A stretch of 64,000 nt of DNA from Acidobacteriota bacterium (GTDB lineage: Bacteria > Acidobacteriota > Vicinamibacteria > Vicinamibacterales > SCN-69-37): contig JADJUS010000004.1 in NCBI GenBank assembly GCA_016716905.1, positions 1,798,001 to 1,862,000 on the forward strand, written 5' to 3'. Shown piece by piece: positions 33,643 to 42,304 of the stretch. Every line of letters begins with the position of its first letter. Position 1 is the stretch's first letter. The translations under genes were made by a program, and so were the position numbers. Below the pieces are notes generated by a model. That model searched no databases. It worked only from the letters and a program-made list of their open reading frames with translations, and was not told where the DNA came from.

Positions 33643-33691
33643 CCTACATGGTGGAAAATTCATCAGGGAAGTAACATCCTGAAAGGTCACG

Positions 33692-33886
33692 ATGTCTGTT
33701 GCCGCGATTCGCAAGCTGTACTTCAACACAAGCAAGGCCACGGTCCAGAAGGACCTGACCAAGGCGATTGCATTGTTCAAGGCACTCACGTCCGAAGACG
33801 ACCGCGAGAAGGCCGCGGTGTTTATGGATGGGTTGTCGCAGATGCGATCGGAGTGGGGCGTGCGCCCGCGTGGATCAGCCGACTGA
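33692..33886 (+). CDS. Small conserved-looking protein (64 aa)
   Basis: 64 aa with a clear Shine-Dalgarno (AAAGG) before ATG 33692. The sequence is helical and charged (IRKLYFNTSKATVQKDLTKA, then EDDREKAAVFMDGLSQMRSE). No known domain, signal or TM helix. The 3' end overlaps the convergent RodZ-like gene by 12 nt. It lies just after the 228-nt palindrome. Confidence 0.65.
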   Translation: MSVAAIRKLYFNTSKATVQKDLTKAIALFKALTSEDDREKAAVFMDGLSQMRSEWGVRPRGSAD

Positions 33887-34279
33887 CCGGTTCATCCGCC
33901 ACACGACGAACGCCACGATCACCGCCACCACGATCAGGCCGATCGCGATGCGCAACACGAGCGACGCTTTCCGCTGACGTTCCAGAAAAGCCAGGTCATC
34001 GTCGGTCACATCAGGCCGCACGGCTTCGCTCTCGTCGGGCACGGCGGACGCAAGTTCGGCGACAAATTTCGCCACCACCGTGTCAGCATCCAGCCCCACC
34101 TCGAGCGCGTAGGAACGGACGAACGCGCGGCTGAAGATGCCTCCCGGCAATTTCTTGAAATGGCCGCGTTCGAGGGACTCGAGCACTCCCACCGCAATTT
34201 TGGTGGACGCAGCCACCTGCTGCAGCGAAATGCCCCGGCCCTCGCGGGCGTGTCTCAACTCTAGTCCGACTTCACTCAT
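33875..34279 (-). CDS. Short RodZ-like membrane protein with N-terminal HTH
   Basis: 134 aa from ATG 34279. The N-terminal HTH of the RodZ/HTH_25 type: LRHAREGRGISLQQVAASTK, LESLERGHFKKLPGGIFSRA and FVRSYALEVGLD. A linker and one TM helix (LRIAIGLIVVAVIVAFVVW) follow, ending after RMNRSVG. RodZ normally has a periplasmic domain beyond the helix; here it is absent. RodZ links MreB to the envelope; whether this short form does so is uncertain. It starts 17 nt after thiE. Confidence 0.78.
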   Translation of the reverse strand: MSEVGLELRHAREGRGISLQQVAASTKIAVGVLESLERGHFKKLPGGIFSRAFVRSYALEVGLDADTVVAKFVAELASAVPDESEAVRPDVTDDDLAFLERQRKASLVLRIAIGLIVVAVIVAFVVWRMNRSVG

Positions 34280-34295
34280 ACGATTGGTTCGATTC

Positions 34296-34985
34296 CTACT
34301 GTAGATGACCGGTTGCAGCCCGGTCAAACGCCCCGCGCAGCGCGGCCGCGCAGGCGGCAATGCCGAGCGCCCCTGCGGCGCGCCCGGGTGGGAGAAAACA
34401 TCGAATGGCGGCCACGCCGGCGGCGCCCGCGGCCATGCACTCCGCCGCGCGCTGCACGGTGACGCCCCCGATGGCGAGCACGGGAACTGCCCCTGCGGCT
34501 TTCACGACAGAACGTAGCGTATCGAGGCCCCGGCCTGGCTTGGGGCCCGACTCATACACCGCGCCAAACAACAGGTAGTCGGCGTCCGCGTGGACGCGGG
34601 CCTCATCGACGCTGTGCACCGAGCGTCCCACGAGTAACGGATCAGGCCGCGCTACGAGGGCCGGACTGCCCTGGGCCAGCGCGCGCACACGCGCGACTGG
34701 TGGCGCGTCGCCTGGCAGGTGCACGCCGGCGCAGCCGGAGGCCAGCGCGACATCGGCGCGGTCGTTGACGACCACCCTGGTGCGAGTGCCCGACGCGACG
34801 CCGGCTACGGCCCGAGCGAGATCACACAGCAGCCGCGCAGAGAGGTCGCGCTCACGCAGCTGAATCACATCGATACCGGCAGCAACCGCCTCTTCGAGCC
34901 ACCGAGCCAGCGTGAGTGCGCAGTCGCGTTCGGTGCGCGCGTCGGGGTCAAGTTGATGCCGGTCGGTCACGAGGCACAGCGTCAT
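34296..34985 (-). CDS. thiE: Thiamine phosphate synthase / TenI-like protein
   Basis: 229 aa, TIM-barrel. Motifs: VIQLRERDLSARLL, VVVNDRADVALASGCAGVHLPG, LVGRSVHSVDEARVHADADYLLFGAV, SGPKPGRGLDTL, VLAIGGVTVQRAAECMAAGAAGVAAI. ThiE joins the thiazole and pyrimidine phosphates of thiamine. It has QLRER where many ThiE proteins have QLREK, and no other thiamine gene is nearby, so TenI-like aminase-related function is not excluded. Its ATG overlaps the upstream ORF stop as ATGA. Confidence 0.8.
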   Translation of the reverse strand: MTLCLVTDRHQLDPDARTERDCALTLARWLEEAVAAGIDVIQLRERDLSARLLCDLARAVAGVASGTRTRVVVNDRADVALASGCAGVHLPGDAPPVARVRALAQGSPALVARPDPLLVGRSVHSVDEARVHADADYLLFGAVYESGPKPGRGLDTLRSVVKAAGAVPVLAIGGVTVQRAAECMAAGAAGVAAIRCFLPPGRAAGALGIAACAAALRGAFDRAATGHLQ

Positions 34986-35245
34986 GCGGGATCAGACCAT
35001 CGACTGACAAAGGCCCTGGTCAGGTCCCTCACGCCCACCCATCCGGTGACCAGCCCAACGCCGGTCACACCACCACGCACGAAGTAGTTGCTCATCAGCG
35101 TGGAGAGCCACGGCCAGGACGCGGCGAAGTAGTTGCGGTCCCACAGCGCCGTCCATGGCGCCAGGATCAGCAGGAACCCCGCCTCAATGAGGTAGGCCGA
35201 AAGCAGGAGGCGCAGGAAAAAAGGGATGGCGGTCTCTCCGAAGAA
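34982..35245 (-). CDS. Membrane ORF in frame after rnhB, without a standard start codon
   Basis: 87 codons directly follow the rnhB TAG stop in the same frame and end in a TGA overlapping thiE ATG. Translation gives two hydrophobic helices (FFLRLLLSAYLIEAGFLLIL, and GVTGVGLVTGWVGV) with WDRNYFAASWPWLS between, which looks like real protein. There is no ATG/GTG/TTG before the internal ATG at codon 51. GGAGAG lies 5 nt before an ATC codon, so ATC initiation, or readthrough from rnhB, may apply. An RNase HII extension is unlikely, as the stop follows a normal C-terminus. Confidence 0.5.
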   Translation of the reverse strand, partial: FFGETAIPFFLRLLLSAYLIEAGFLLILAPWTALWDRNYFAASWPWLSTLMSNYFVRGGVTGVGLVTGWVGVRDLTRAFVSRWSDPA

Positions 35246-35881
35246 CTAGTCAGGCATCGTATCAGACGGAGAAAACAGCGTTGGTTGCCGAAACGTGCGC
35301 CGATGGGCTGCCGAATAGCCCCACCGGTCTACGGCCGCCAGATGTTCGGCCGTGGCATACCCCTTGTGCTGGTTGAATCCATACCGGGGGTCGCGATCGT
35401 GCAATTCCCGCATCAGTCGATCGCGATGCACCTTGGCCACGATCGACGCGGCCGCAATCGCGCTGACTTTCCGATCGCCGCCGACAAGCGCCCGTTGCGC
35501 GAGCACGAGCTGGGGAATGGGAAATCCGTCGATGAGTACCAGGCCCGGCAACGGCACCAGCGCCATGACGGCGAGGTGCATGGCGTGCAGCGACGCGCGA
35601 TGGATGTTGAGCCGATCAATTTCTCCGGCGTCAACCACGCTGACGGTCCACGCCACGGCGGAGGCCATGATCTCGGACGACAGGCGCTCGCGGACCTCAG
35701 CCGACAGCAGTTTCGAGTCGGCCACGCCGGCCACGTGGTGATCGGGGTGCAGGATGACGGCAGCAGCCACCACCGGCCCTGCCAGGCACCCGCGCCCCAC
35801 TTCATCCACACCGGCCACATGCACCACGCCCAGACGCCGCGCGGCGTTCTCGATCGCGCGCGACGCCCGGGCTTTCGCCAT
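35246..35881 (-). CDS. rnhB: Ribonuclease HII
   Basis: 211 aa. Removes ribonucleotides and RNA primers from RNA-DNA hybrids. Catalytic acids in VAGVDEVGRGCLAGPVVAA (Asp, Glu), in VLIDGFPIP and a later Asp in AAASIVAKVHRDRLM; C-terminal YGFNQHKGYATAEH is typical. It follows rplS by 16 nt, a common neighbourhood. Confidence 0.95.
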   Translation of the reverse strand: MAKARASRAIENAARRLGVVHVAGVDEVGRGCLAGPVVAAAVILHPDHHVAGVADSKLLSAEVRERLSSEIMASAVAWTVSVVDAGEIDRLNIHRASLHAMHLAVMALVPLPGLVLIDGFPIPQLVLAQRALVGGDRKVSAIAAASIVAKVHRDRLMRELHDRDPRYGFNQHKGYATAEHLAAVDRWGYSAAHRRTFRQPTLFSPSDTMPD

Positions 35882-35897
35882 GTCGGCCCCGGACGCT

Positions 35898-36245
35898 CTA
35901 GGTGGTGCGGCGCTTTTCCTTCATGCGGGCGGCCTTGCCGCGCAGTTCACGCAGGAAGTAGAGCTTCGCGCGGCGCACCTTGGCGCTGCGAATGATCTCG
36001 ATCTTGTCCACCGTGGGCGAGTGCAGCGGGAAGATACGCTCGACACCCTGGCCGAACGACACCTTGCGCACGGTCACCGACGCGCGCGATCCGCCACGGT
36101 GCATGCCAATGACCATGCCCTCGTAGACCTGAATTCGTTCCTTGTCGCCCTCGCGCACTTTCACGTGTACGCGCACGGTGTCGCCCGATCGCATTTCGGG
36201 CCGCTCCACCAGGTGGGGACGTTCAATCATCTCTAACGCATTCAT
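35898..36245 (-). CDS. rplS: Ribosomal protein bL19
   Basis: 115 aa from ATG 36245, overlapping trmD as ATGA; the longer frame to 36353 is inside trmD. Sequence RSGDTVRVHVKVREGDKERI, YEGMVIGMHRGG, VRKVSFGQGVERIFPLHSP, and VRRAKLYFLRELRGKAAR are standard for L19, which sits at the subunit interface. Confidence 0.97.
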   Translation of the reverse strand: MNALEMIERPHLVERPEMRSGDTVRVHVKVREGDKERIQVYEGMVIGMHRGGSRASVTVRKVSFGQGVERIFPLHSPTVDKIEIIRSAKVRRAKLYFLRELRGKAARMKEKRRTT

Positions 36246-36973
36246 GAGCTGTGCTCCTTTACCGACTCTTCGAACTTCTTCAGCAGGTCTTCGTTCTTCA
36301 GAAGATCGGGCCTCCGCGCTTTCGTGCGCGCCAACCGCTGCCCTGCCCGCCACTCTTCAATCGCCCCGTGGTGCCCGCTCGACAACACGTCAGGCACCGC
36401 AAGTCCACGAAACACCGCCGGCCGCGTGTAGTGCGGATGATCGAGCAATCCGCTGACAAACGAATCCTGCTCCACCGACGCCTCATCCCCCACCACGCCG
36501 GGGATCAACCTCACCACCGCATCCACCAGGACCAGGGCCGGGAGTTCACCACCCGTCACCACATAGTCCCCAATCGAAATCTCATCGGTCACAAGCGTCT
36601 CTGCCACCCGCTCGTCAACCCCTTCATACCGCCCGCACAACACGACGATGCGTGACATGCGGCTGAAGCGCAACGCCTCGGCGTGTGAGAGCGGCCGTCC
36701 CTGCGGCGTCATCAGCACCACCGCGTCTGCCGCTCCGCGCTCGGCGGCAATCTCCTCAACCGCCCGAAACAACGGCTCGGGCTTCAGCACCATGCCCGGT
36801 CCGCCTCCGAAGGGCATGTCGTCCACCACCCGGTGTTTGTCCGACGTGTAGTCGCGCAAATCACGCGCCTTCACATCCACCACACCCTTGCTCCGCGCGC
36901 GGCCCACAACGCCTTCCGACAACACCGCGTCGATCATCGCGGGGAAGATCGTCACGACGTCAATCGCGGTCAT
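36242..36973 (-). CDS. trmD: tRNA (guanine37-N1)-methyltransferase
   Basis: 243 aa. SPOUT knot methylase: IDVVTIFPAMIDAVLSEGVV, DDMPFGGGPGMVLKPEPLF, LCGRYEGVDERVAETLV, EISIGDYVVTGGELPALVLV; then HYTRPAVFRGLAVPDVLSSG. Methylates G37 of tRNAs to prevent frameshifting. It overlaps rimM by 4 nt in the classical rpsP-rimM-trmD-rplS operon. Confidence 0.97.
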   Translation of the reverse strand: MTAIDVVTIFPAMIDAVLSEGVVGRARSKGVVDVKARDLRDYTSDKHRVVDDMPFGGGPGMVLKPEPLFRAVEEIAAERGAADAVVLMTPQGRPLSHAEALRFSRMSRIVVLCGRYEGVDERVAETLVTDEISIGDYVVTGGELPALVLVDAVVRLIPGVVGDEASVEQDSFVSGLLDHPHYTRPAVFRGLAVPDVLSSGHHGAIEEWRAGQRLARTKARRPDLLKNEDLLKKFEESVKEHSS

Positions 36974-37545
36974 CGTGACGCCTCCTTCGAGCCAGACTTC
37001 TCCTTCGGCTCCTTCGCTGCGGGCGCGTTCACGTCCAACAGCCCTTCAGGCGGATCCACCACGATGCGACGCCCCACCACATCGATCTCGGGGCACATCG
37101 CCTTCACCAGCGGCACCAGCACCTCGGCACCATCGCGATCCACACCCAGCAGCGCGCCGCCCGCCCCCGTGTAGACCGCCTTCACCTGTCCCACCTCAAC
37201 TCCCGCGCCGGTCTGCACCTGGCAGCCCACGAGGTCGTAGAGGTAATACTCGTCGGGCCCCAGCGGCATCCGCGACTGTTCGGGGATGCGAAGCTCAACG
37301 CCGCGCAACGCCTCAGCCTCTTCCACCGAGGTGACCCCTTCGAACGCCACCACCCACCGGTCCGACTGGGGGTGACTGTCGGTCACCGTCAACGCCATCG
37401 GGTTGCCACCTGACTTGCGCCACACCTGTGCGCCCACGGCAAACCGCTCGTCACCGAAGTCGGTGTCTGGCGCAATCACCACCTGGCCACGCAGGCCGTG
37501 AGGCCGCACCACCAGACCGACCTGCACCATCGACGCCCAATCCAC
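36970..37545 (-). CDS. rimM: 16S rRNA processing protein RimM
   Basis: 191 aa from GTG 37545, which has GGGAGG upstream; ATG 37530 lacks one. N-terminal RimM domain with VGLVVRPHGLRGQVVI, then a PRC barrel with DEYYLYDLVGCQV and VDVVGRRIVVDPPEGLLDV. It ends in a Lys/Glu-rich tail (KEPKEKSGSKEASR). RimM binds S19 and matures the 30S subunit head. Confidence 0.95.
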   Translation of the reverse strand: MDWASMVQVGLVVRPHGLRGQVVIAPDTDFGDERFAVGAQVWRKSGGNPMALTVTDSHPQSDRWVVAFEGVTSVEEAEALRGVELRIPEQSRMPLGPDEYYLYDLVGCQVQTGAGVEVGQVKAVYTGAGGALLGVDRDGAEVLVPLVKAMCPEIDVVGRRIVVDPPEGLLDVNAPAAKEPKEKSGSKEASR

Positions 37546-37563
37546 TGCGTCGCCCTCCCGCGC

Positions 37564-37806
37564 CTAGTCGTCGCGGAAGTCGACGCTGACCCGAAGGCCG
37601 TCGAGTTCCGCGGCCGCAGCCGCGAGCGTCCGGACTGCCGTGGCGGTCCGTCCCTGCCGGCCGATCACGCGGCCCAGGTCGCCCGGCGCCATCGTCAGTT
37701 CCACAACGGTCTGGTCGCGGCGCTCGTACTCCACCACGTCCACCTCGTCGGGCTGGCTCGCCAGTGCGCGCGCCACCACGTCCACGACGTCGCGCGCCCG
37801 GCTCAC
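37564..37806 (-). CDS. khpA: KH-domain RNA-binding protein KhpA
   Basis: 80 aa, GTG start overlapping rpsP stop as GTGA. Type II KH domain with the GxxG loop in DLGRVIGRQGRTATAVRTL. KhpA usually works with KhpB/Jag in RNA binding and cell-size control in Gram-positives; its place between rpsP and rimM is common across phyla. Confidence 0.93.
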   Translation of the reverse strand: MSRARDVVDVVARALASQPDEVDVVEYERRDQTVVELTMAPGDLGRVIGRQGRTATAVRTLAAAAAELDGLRVSVDFRDD

Positions 37807-38072
37807 GATGCGGCCGGAGCGGCTTCCTGCACCGGTGCCACCGGCGCGCGGGCAAGCAACGTGCGCAGCGTGTCGGACGGCGTCGCGCCGCTCTTCACCC
37901 AGTGCGCCAACCGCTCGCGATCGATCACCAGTGTTTCCGGCGATGTGCGCGGATTGTAGTGGCCGAGAATTTCAATGAAGCGGCCCTCGCGTGCGGCCGC
38001 CGACTCGGTCACGACAATGCGGTAAAAGGCCCGGTTCTTCGAACCTGCCCGCCGCATACGAATCACTACCAT
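37803..38072 (-). CDS. rpsP: Ribosomal protein bS16
   Basis: 89 aa with MVVIRMRRAGSKNRAFYRIV, then VTESAAAREGRFIEILGHYN and LAHWVKSGATPSDTLRTLL; the Ala/Pro-rich tail (PVAPVQEAAPAAS) is a common variable end. First ribosomal gene of the operon, 11 nt after ffh. Confidence 0.97.
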   Translation of the reverse strand: MVVIRMRRAGSKNRAFYRIVVTESAAAREGRFIEILGHYNPRTSPETLVIDRERLAHWVKSGATPSDTLRTLLARAPVAPVQEAAPAAS

Positions 38073-38083
38073 GCTGTCTCCTT

Positions 38084-39457
38084 CTACCTGCCCCGTAACA
38101 TGCCCATCAGGCGCTGCTTGCCTTTGAGTCCGCCACCTGCGCCGCTCATCGTCTTGAGCATCTTGCGCATCTCGACGAACTGCTTCAGCACCCGATTGAC
38201 CTCTTCCACCGACGTGCCGCTGCCGCGCGCGATGCGCTTGCGACGGCTGCCGTTCAGCAACTGGTGGTCCTGGCGCTCCTCAATCGTCATCGAACTGATG
38301 ATCGCCTGCACCCGGCCCACCTGTTTGCCATCCACCTGAGCGCGCTGTGCGTTCAGTTCTTTCATCGCGCCAAGTCCGGGAATCATCCCCAGCACCTGGT
38401 CCAGCGGCCCCATCTTCGTGATGGTGCGCAGCTGGTCTGCAAAATCATCCAGCGTGAAGTCATCGAGACGCGTCTTCTTCTCGAGCTTCTCGCGGCTCTC
38501 CGCATCAAGCGCGCCCTCTGCGCGTTCGATGAGGGTGAGGATGTCGCCCATCCCCAGCAGCCGTGACACCAGCCGGTCCGCATGGAACGGCTCGAAATCC
38601 TGTGGCCGCTCGCCCACACCCACAAACGCAATCGGCACACCGACCACGCCCACCACCGACAACGCCGCGCCGCCCCGGGCATCACCGTCGAGCTTGGTGA
38701 GCACCACGCCGGTGACCCCGTTGCCCGTCCCAGGCACGCTCATCCGCGCGTTGAACTCACCCGCGCTCCGAATCGCGTCCTGGCCGGTCATCGCGTCTGC
38801 GACGTACAACCGATCGGTCGGACTGACCGCCGCCGCAATCGCCTCGAGCTCGGCCATCAGCTCGTCGTCGATGTGCAACCGCCCCGCGGTGTCCACGATG
38901 AGCGTGTCGAACCCCAGCTGCCTGGTTGCAGCCAACGCGCCCGACGCTCGCACCACCGGGTCCAACTCACCCGCCGGGTCGTGCACCCGCACACCCACTT
39001 GCCCCGCCAGCACCGACAACTGCTCGATGGCCGCCGGCCGACGCACGTCGGTGGACACCAGCATCGGGTGCTTCCCCTGCGCCACCAGCCACCGGGCCAG
39101 CTTCGCCGAGGTCGTCGTCTTGCCCGAGCCCTGCAGCCCCAGCATCAACACCACGCGGGGCGACCGCGCATCCGGCGTGAGCCCCCCGGTGACATCACCG
39201 AAGAGCGCCAGCATCTCGTCGCGGACGATCCGCACCACCTGCTGCGCCGGCGACAGGCTGCGCAACACCTCGTCGCCAATCGCCTTCGCCCGCACGCGGT
39301 CGATAAACGCCTTGACGACGCGGAAGTTGACGTCGGCTTCGAGCAGCGCGAGCCGAATCTCGCGCAGCGCGGCGTCAACACTCGCTTCGCTCAGGCGCAC
39401 TTCGCCCCGAAGCGACCTGAAAACGTCCTGTAGACGTGTGCTGAGCGACTCCAACAT
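38084..39457 (-). CDS. ffh: Signal recognition particle protein
   Basis: 457 aa from ATG 39457 (MLESLSTRLQDVFRSLRG); the frame extension to 39493 has no support. N domain, then G domain: GLQGSGKTTTSAKLARWL, STDVRRPAAIEQL, VDTAGRLHIDDELMAEL, VLTKLDGDARGGAALSV. Met-rich M domain with GMIPGLGAM and ERQDHQLLNGSRRKRIARGS for 4.5S RNA and signal peptide binding. Partner of ftsY at 43377. It heads the ribosomal operon. Confidence 0.96.
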   Translation of the reverse strand: MLESLSTRLQDVFRSLRGEVRLSEASVDAALREIRLALLEADVNFRVVKAFIDRVRAKAIGDEVLRSLSPAQQVVRIVRDEMLALFGDVTGGLTPDARSPRVVLMLGLQGSGKTTTSAKLARWLVAQGKHPMLVSTDVRRPAAIEQLSVLAGQVGVRVHDPAGELDPVVRASGALAATRQLGFDTLIVDTAGRLHIDDELMAELEAIAAAVSPTDRLYVADAMTGQDAIRSAGEFNARMSVPGTGNGVTGVVLTKLDGDARGGAALSVVGVVGVPIAFVGVGERPQDFEPFHADRLVSRLLGMGDILTLIERAEGALDAESREKLEKKTRLDDFTLDDFADQLRTITKMGPLDQVLGMIPGLGAMKELNAQRAQVDGKQVGRVQAIISSMTIEERQDHQLLNGSRRKRIARGSGTSVEEVNRVLKQFVEMRKMLKTMSGAGGGLKGKQRLMGMLRGR

Positions 39458-39585
39458 ACCGTTCACGCCGCCTGTCCGGCCCCGACGCCACACCCCGTCT
39501 GTAGCCCTAACCGGTTCAGGCGCAAACAGTTATCTTAAGGCAGAATCGGCCATCTGGGAACCGGAAACTGGCGATCCGGGCCGTT

Positions 39586-40440
39586 CTACTTGATGATCGT
39601 CTCTACGGCGACGTCGAACCGGCGGAAGTTGTCGTAGGTGGCCCGGCCGGTGATGACCGGCTGGCGGGGGGTTGAGTAGCGTTCACTCATCAAAAACGGC
39701 AGCCAGAGCTTCAATTTCGGCTGTTCGGCATACCCCACCGTCACCAGGGCCGTGGTGGACCCGGTGTTGATTCTCAACTCGGTTCGAAGCACCCGCCCGG
39801 ACGATTCCTCGATCCAGAACTTGCCGGAGGCGGCCGCGTTGTCGCGGGTTTCGACAAACCGGGGCATCTTGCGCTCCTGGAACCGGACTTCACGGGCCTC
39901 AATACCCGACACCTCCAGGGTGCCTCCGCGCTTGAACTCGGACCGGTGCTGCTCGGCCGTCCTGGCGTACTGCAGGACCATCGTGGGCACGTTGATATTC
40001 CGGCTGACCCAGCCCAGGTTCAGGCGCGAACTGGCCTCCACGATCTTCTTGACCTGGGCGGCACTGTCGCCAGTGGGCTTGATGAACAGGTCCACAAGCC
40101 GGTCGGTACGGTCGCGGACCTCCTTGCCGTCCACCTCGTAGACATCCCGGAAGGCCACCCACCCCATGTCGCCGGCCTTGGCCAGCAGCAGATCTGAGCG
40201 TAGTTCGCGCTTGTCACCGAACATGCCGTGGATCGGAGCGACCTCCTGGAAATAGCGCTCCTCGGAGACCACGGTCGCCAGATCTTTCTCGAACGTGTCG
40301 ATGTACGCACCCAGCCGCACCAGCAGCGCGGGAAGTGACGTGTCGAGCTTTGCCGGCTCCTGGGCGGAAAGCGCGAGTCCCGCGGCAAGGACTGCCGCCA
40401 CGACAGCACTGACGATGCGCCCCAAGGGCCTTTCCACCAT
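39586..40440 (-). CDS. Secreted protein of unknown function, paralogous to the gene at 58126
   Basis: 284 aa from ATG 40440, which has AGGTG close upstream; a GTG at 40446 is in frame. Signal peptide IVSAVVAAVLAAGLALSAQEP. The mature part starts with helices (LGAYIDTFEKDLATVVSEERY), then a beta-rich region: RELRSDLLLAKAGDMGWVAF, VYEVDGKEVRDRTDRLVDLF, and a late LKLWLPFLMSERY. The same plan occurs in the protein at 58126. I do not know a function; it is probably periplasmic. It lies 11 nt after ribBA. Confidence 0.75.
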   Translation of the reverse strand: MVERPLGRIVSAVVAAVLAAGLALSAQEPAKLDTSLPALLVRLGAYIDTFEKDLATVVSEERYFQEVAPIHGMFGDKRELRSDLLLAKAGDMGWVAFRDVYEVDGKEVRDRTDRLVDLFIKPTGDSAAQVKKIVEASSRLNLGWVSRNINVPTMVLQYARTAEQHRSEFKRGGTLEVSGIEAREVRFQERKMPRFVETRDNAAASGKFWIEESSGRVLRTELRINTGSTTALVTVGYAEQPKLKLWLPFLMSERYSTPRQPVITGRATYDNFRRFDVAVETIIK

Positions 40441-40451
40441 GATCACCTGCC

Positions 40452-41696
40452 CTACACGGATGAGAGTTTGTGACCGAGCTTGTCTTTCTTCGTTTTCATG
40501 TACCGGCGCGTGAACTCGGTCGCTTCAATTTCGAGCGGCACCGATTCCACCACCGACAACCCGTACCCTTCCAGCCCCACGAACTTCCGCGGATTGTTGG
40601 TGAGCAGGCGCATCGTGCGCACACCCAGGTCGCGCAGGATCTGGGCGCCGATGCCGTAGTCGCGCTGGTCGGGTTTGAACCCGAGCTTTTCGTTGGCTTC
40701 CACCGTATCGAGCCCCTGGTCCTGCAACTCGTAGGCCTTGATCTTGTTGGCCAGGCCGATGCCCCGGCCCTCCTGGTTCAGGTAGAGCAACACGCCCTGC
40801 CCTTCAGCCGCGATGAGCGCCATGGCGCGATCGAGCTGCAGGCCGCAGTCACACCGAGACGAATGGAACACATCGCCGGTCAGGCACTTCGAGTGCACGC
40901 GCACCATGATCCGTTCACCCGCACCCACATCACCGCGCACAAGCGCGACGTGCGTTTCCCCATCAAGTCCCGACTCATAGGCATAGACGTCGAACGGCCC
41001 ATGCGCAGTCGGCAACGCGGCGCGAGCCGTCCGTTTCACCAGGCTTTCCGTGCGCATGCGATACCGAATCAGGTCGGCGATGGTGATCATCAGCAGCTTG
41101 TGCTTGCGTGCAAACTTCGTCAGCTCAGGCACGCGCGCCATGGTGCCGTCTTCATTGAGAATTTCGCAGATGACGCCGGCCGGCTCCATCCCGGCCATCC
41201 GCGCCAGATCCACTGCCGCCTCGGTGTGGCCCGCGCGCACCAGCACGCCGCCAGGACGGCCTCGCAGCGGGAAGACGTGTCCCGGCCGGGCCAGGTCTTT
41301 CGGCTTCGTGTTCGGATCAATGGCCACCTTCACGGTGTGCGCGCGGTCGGCAGCCGACACACCCGTGGACGTCCCGGCACGTGCATCGATCGAGACGCAG
41401 AACGCGGTTTCACGCCGCGACGAGTTGTCGCTCACTTCCAGCGGCACATCAAGTTCGATCAGCCGCTCGGGCGTCATCGACAGGCACACGAGCCCGCGCC
41501 CGTGTTTCACCATGAAGTTGATCGCTTCAGGCGTCACCTTCGACGCGGCCATTGTCAGGTCCCCCTCGTTTTCCCGATGCTCATCGTCGACGACCACAAG
41601 CATCTGGCCCTCACGAAAGGCGGCCACGGCCTTGTCGATGGGCGCGAACGGCGAGGCCTTGCGGCCCTTGGCTAGACGAAGACTGGCGCTTTTCAC
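40452..41696 (-). CDS. ribBA: Bifunctional DHBP synthase / GTP cyclohydrolase II
   Basis: 414 aa. N-terminal RibB (about 15-215): VVDDEHRENEGDLTMAA, ARAGTSTGVSAADRAHTV, GHVFPLRGRPGGVLVRAGH. C-terminal RibA: GDVGAGERIMVRVHSKCLTG, the zinc cysteines in FHSSRCDCGLQL, LYLNQEGRGIGLANKI, RDYGIGAQILRDLGVRTMRL. Supplies both substrates for riboflavin synthesis. Overlaps ribE by 4 nt. No FMN riboswitch is visible upstream of ribD. Confidence 0.96.
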   Translation of the reverse strand: MKSASLRLAKGRKASPFAPIDKAVAAFREGQMLVVVDDEHRENEGDLTMAASKVTPEAINFMVKHGRGLVCLSMTPERLIELDVPLEVSDNSSRRETAFCVSIDARAGTSTGVSAADRAHTVKVAIDPNTKPKDLARPGHVFPLRGRPGGVLVRAGHTEAAVDLARMAGMEPAGVICEILNEDGTMARVPELTKFARKHKLLMITIADLIRYRMRTESLVKRTARAALPTAHGPFDVYAYESGLDGETHVALVRGDVGAGERIMVRVHSKCLTGDVFHSSRCDCGLQLDRAMALIAAEGQGVLLYLNQEGRGIGLANKIKAYELQDQGLDTVEANEKLGFKPDQRDYGIGAQILRDLGVRTMRLLTNNPRKFVGLEGYGLSVVESVPLEIEATEFTRRYMKTKKDKLGHKLSSV

Positions 41697-42304
41697 TTGC
41701 GACTCATCCCTTCAAAAGACTGCAACGACATCATGCGGGCCACGTACTTGCCGAGCACGTCACCTTCGACATTCACCGACGCGCCGGCCGCCACATCGGG
41801 CAGTGCGGTCTGCGCCCACGTGTGCGGCACAATCTGCACGGCGAACGACTTCTCAGTGAGTGCCGCGATGGTCAGGCTGATCCCGTCGAGACTGATCGAC
41901 CCCTTGGGAATCAGGCACGCCTCGATTGCGGGAGGCACACGGAACTCGAGCCAGTAACAGTCGCCCTCTGCACGCACGGAGGTCAACTCGGTGACCGCAT
42001 CCACGTGGCCCAGCACGAAGTGGCCGCCGAGGCGATCGTCGGCGCGCATCGGACGCTCGAGGTTCACCCGCCGGCCCACGCGCCATTCGCCGAGCGTCGT
42101 GACTCGCAGCGTCTCGGGCGAAACATCGGCGGCAAACCCGGTTTCTGATTGCGTCACGACCGTGAGGCACACGCCGTTTACCGCGATGCTGTCGCCAAGG
42201 CCGAGCTCGGTGGCCAGTGGCGTATCGATCGCTATACGCCGAGCGCCTGGCAGCTCGTCAACCGCGCTGACCCGGCCTACGGCTTCAATCAACCCTGTAA
42301 ACAT
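41693..42304 (-). CDS. ribE: Riboflavin synthase alpha chain
   Basis: 203 aa from ATG 42304 (MFTGLIEAVGRVSAVDE), overlapping ribD by 16 nt; the longer frame lies in ribD. Two lumazine-binding repeats, each with a (V)NG(V/I)CLTV or DGISLTI core: AVNGVCLTVV, and SLDGISLTIAAL; GGHFVLGHVDAV matches the family. Converts two lumazines into riboflavin. ribH is not in the window. Confidence 0.95.
   Translation of the reverse strand: MFTGLIEAVGRVSAVDELPGARRIAIDTPLATELGLGDSIAVNGVCLTVVTQSETGFAADVSPETLRVTTLGEWRVGRRVNLERPMRADDRLGGHFVLGHVDAVTELTSVRAEGDCYWLEFRVPPAIEACLIPKGSISLDGISLTIAALTEKSFAVQIVPHTWAQTALPDVAAGASVNVEGDVLGKYVARMMSLQSFEGMSRK

Noticed and set aside
33445..33674. ORFs on both strands inside the 228-nt palindrome
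   Set aside because: They are made of inverted copies of the same arms (GGKSQTNAP, RSFVTSLRSC) and reflect the palindrome, not a protein.
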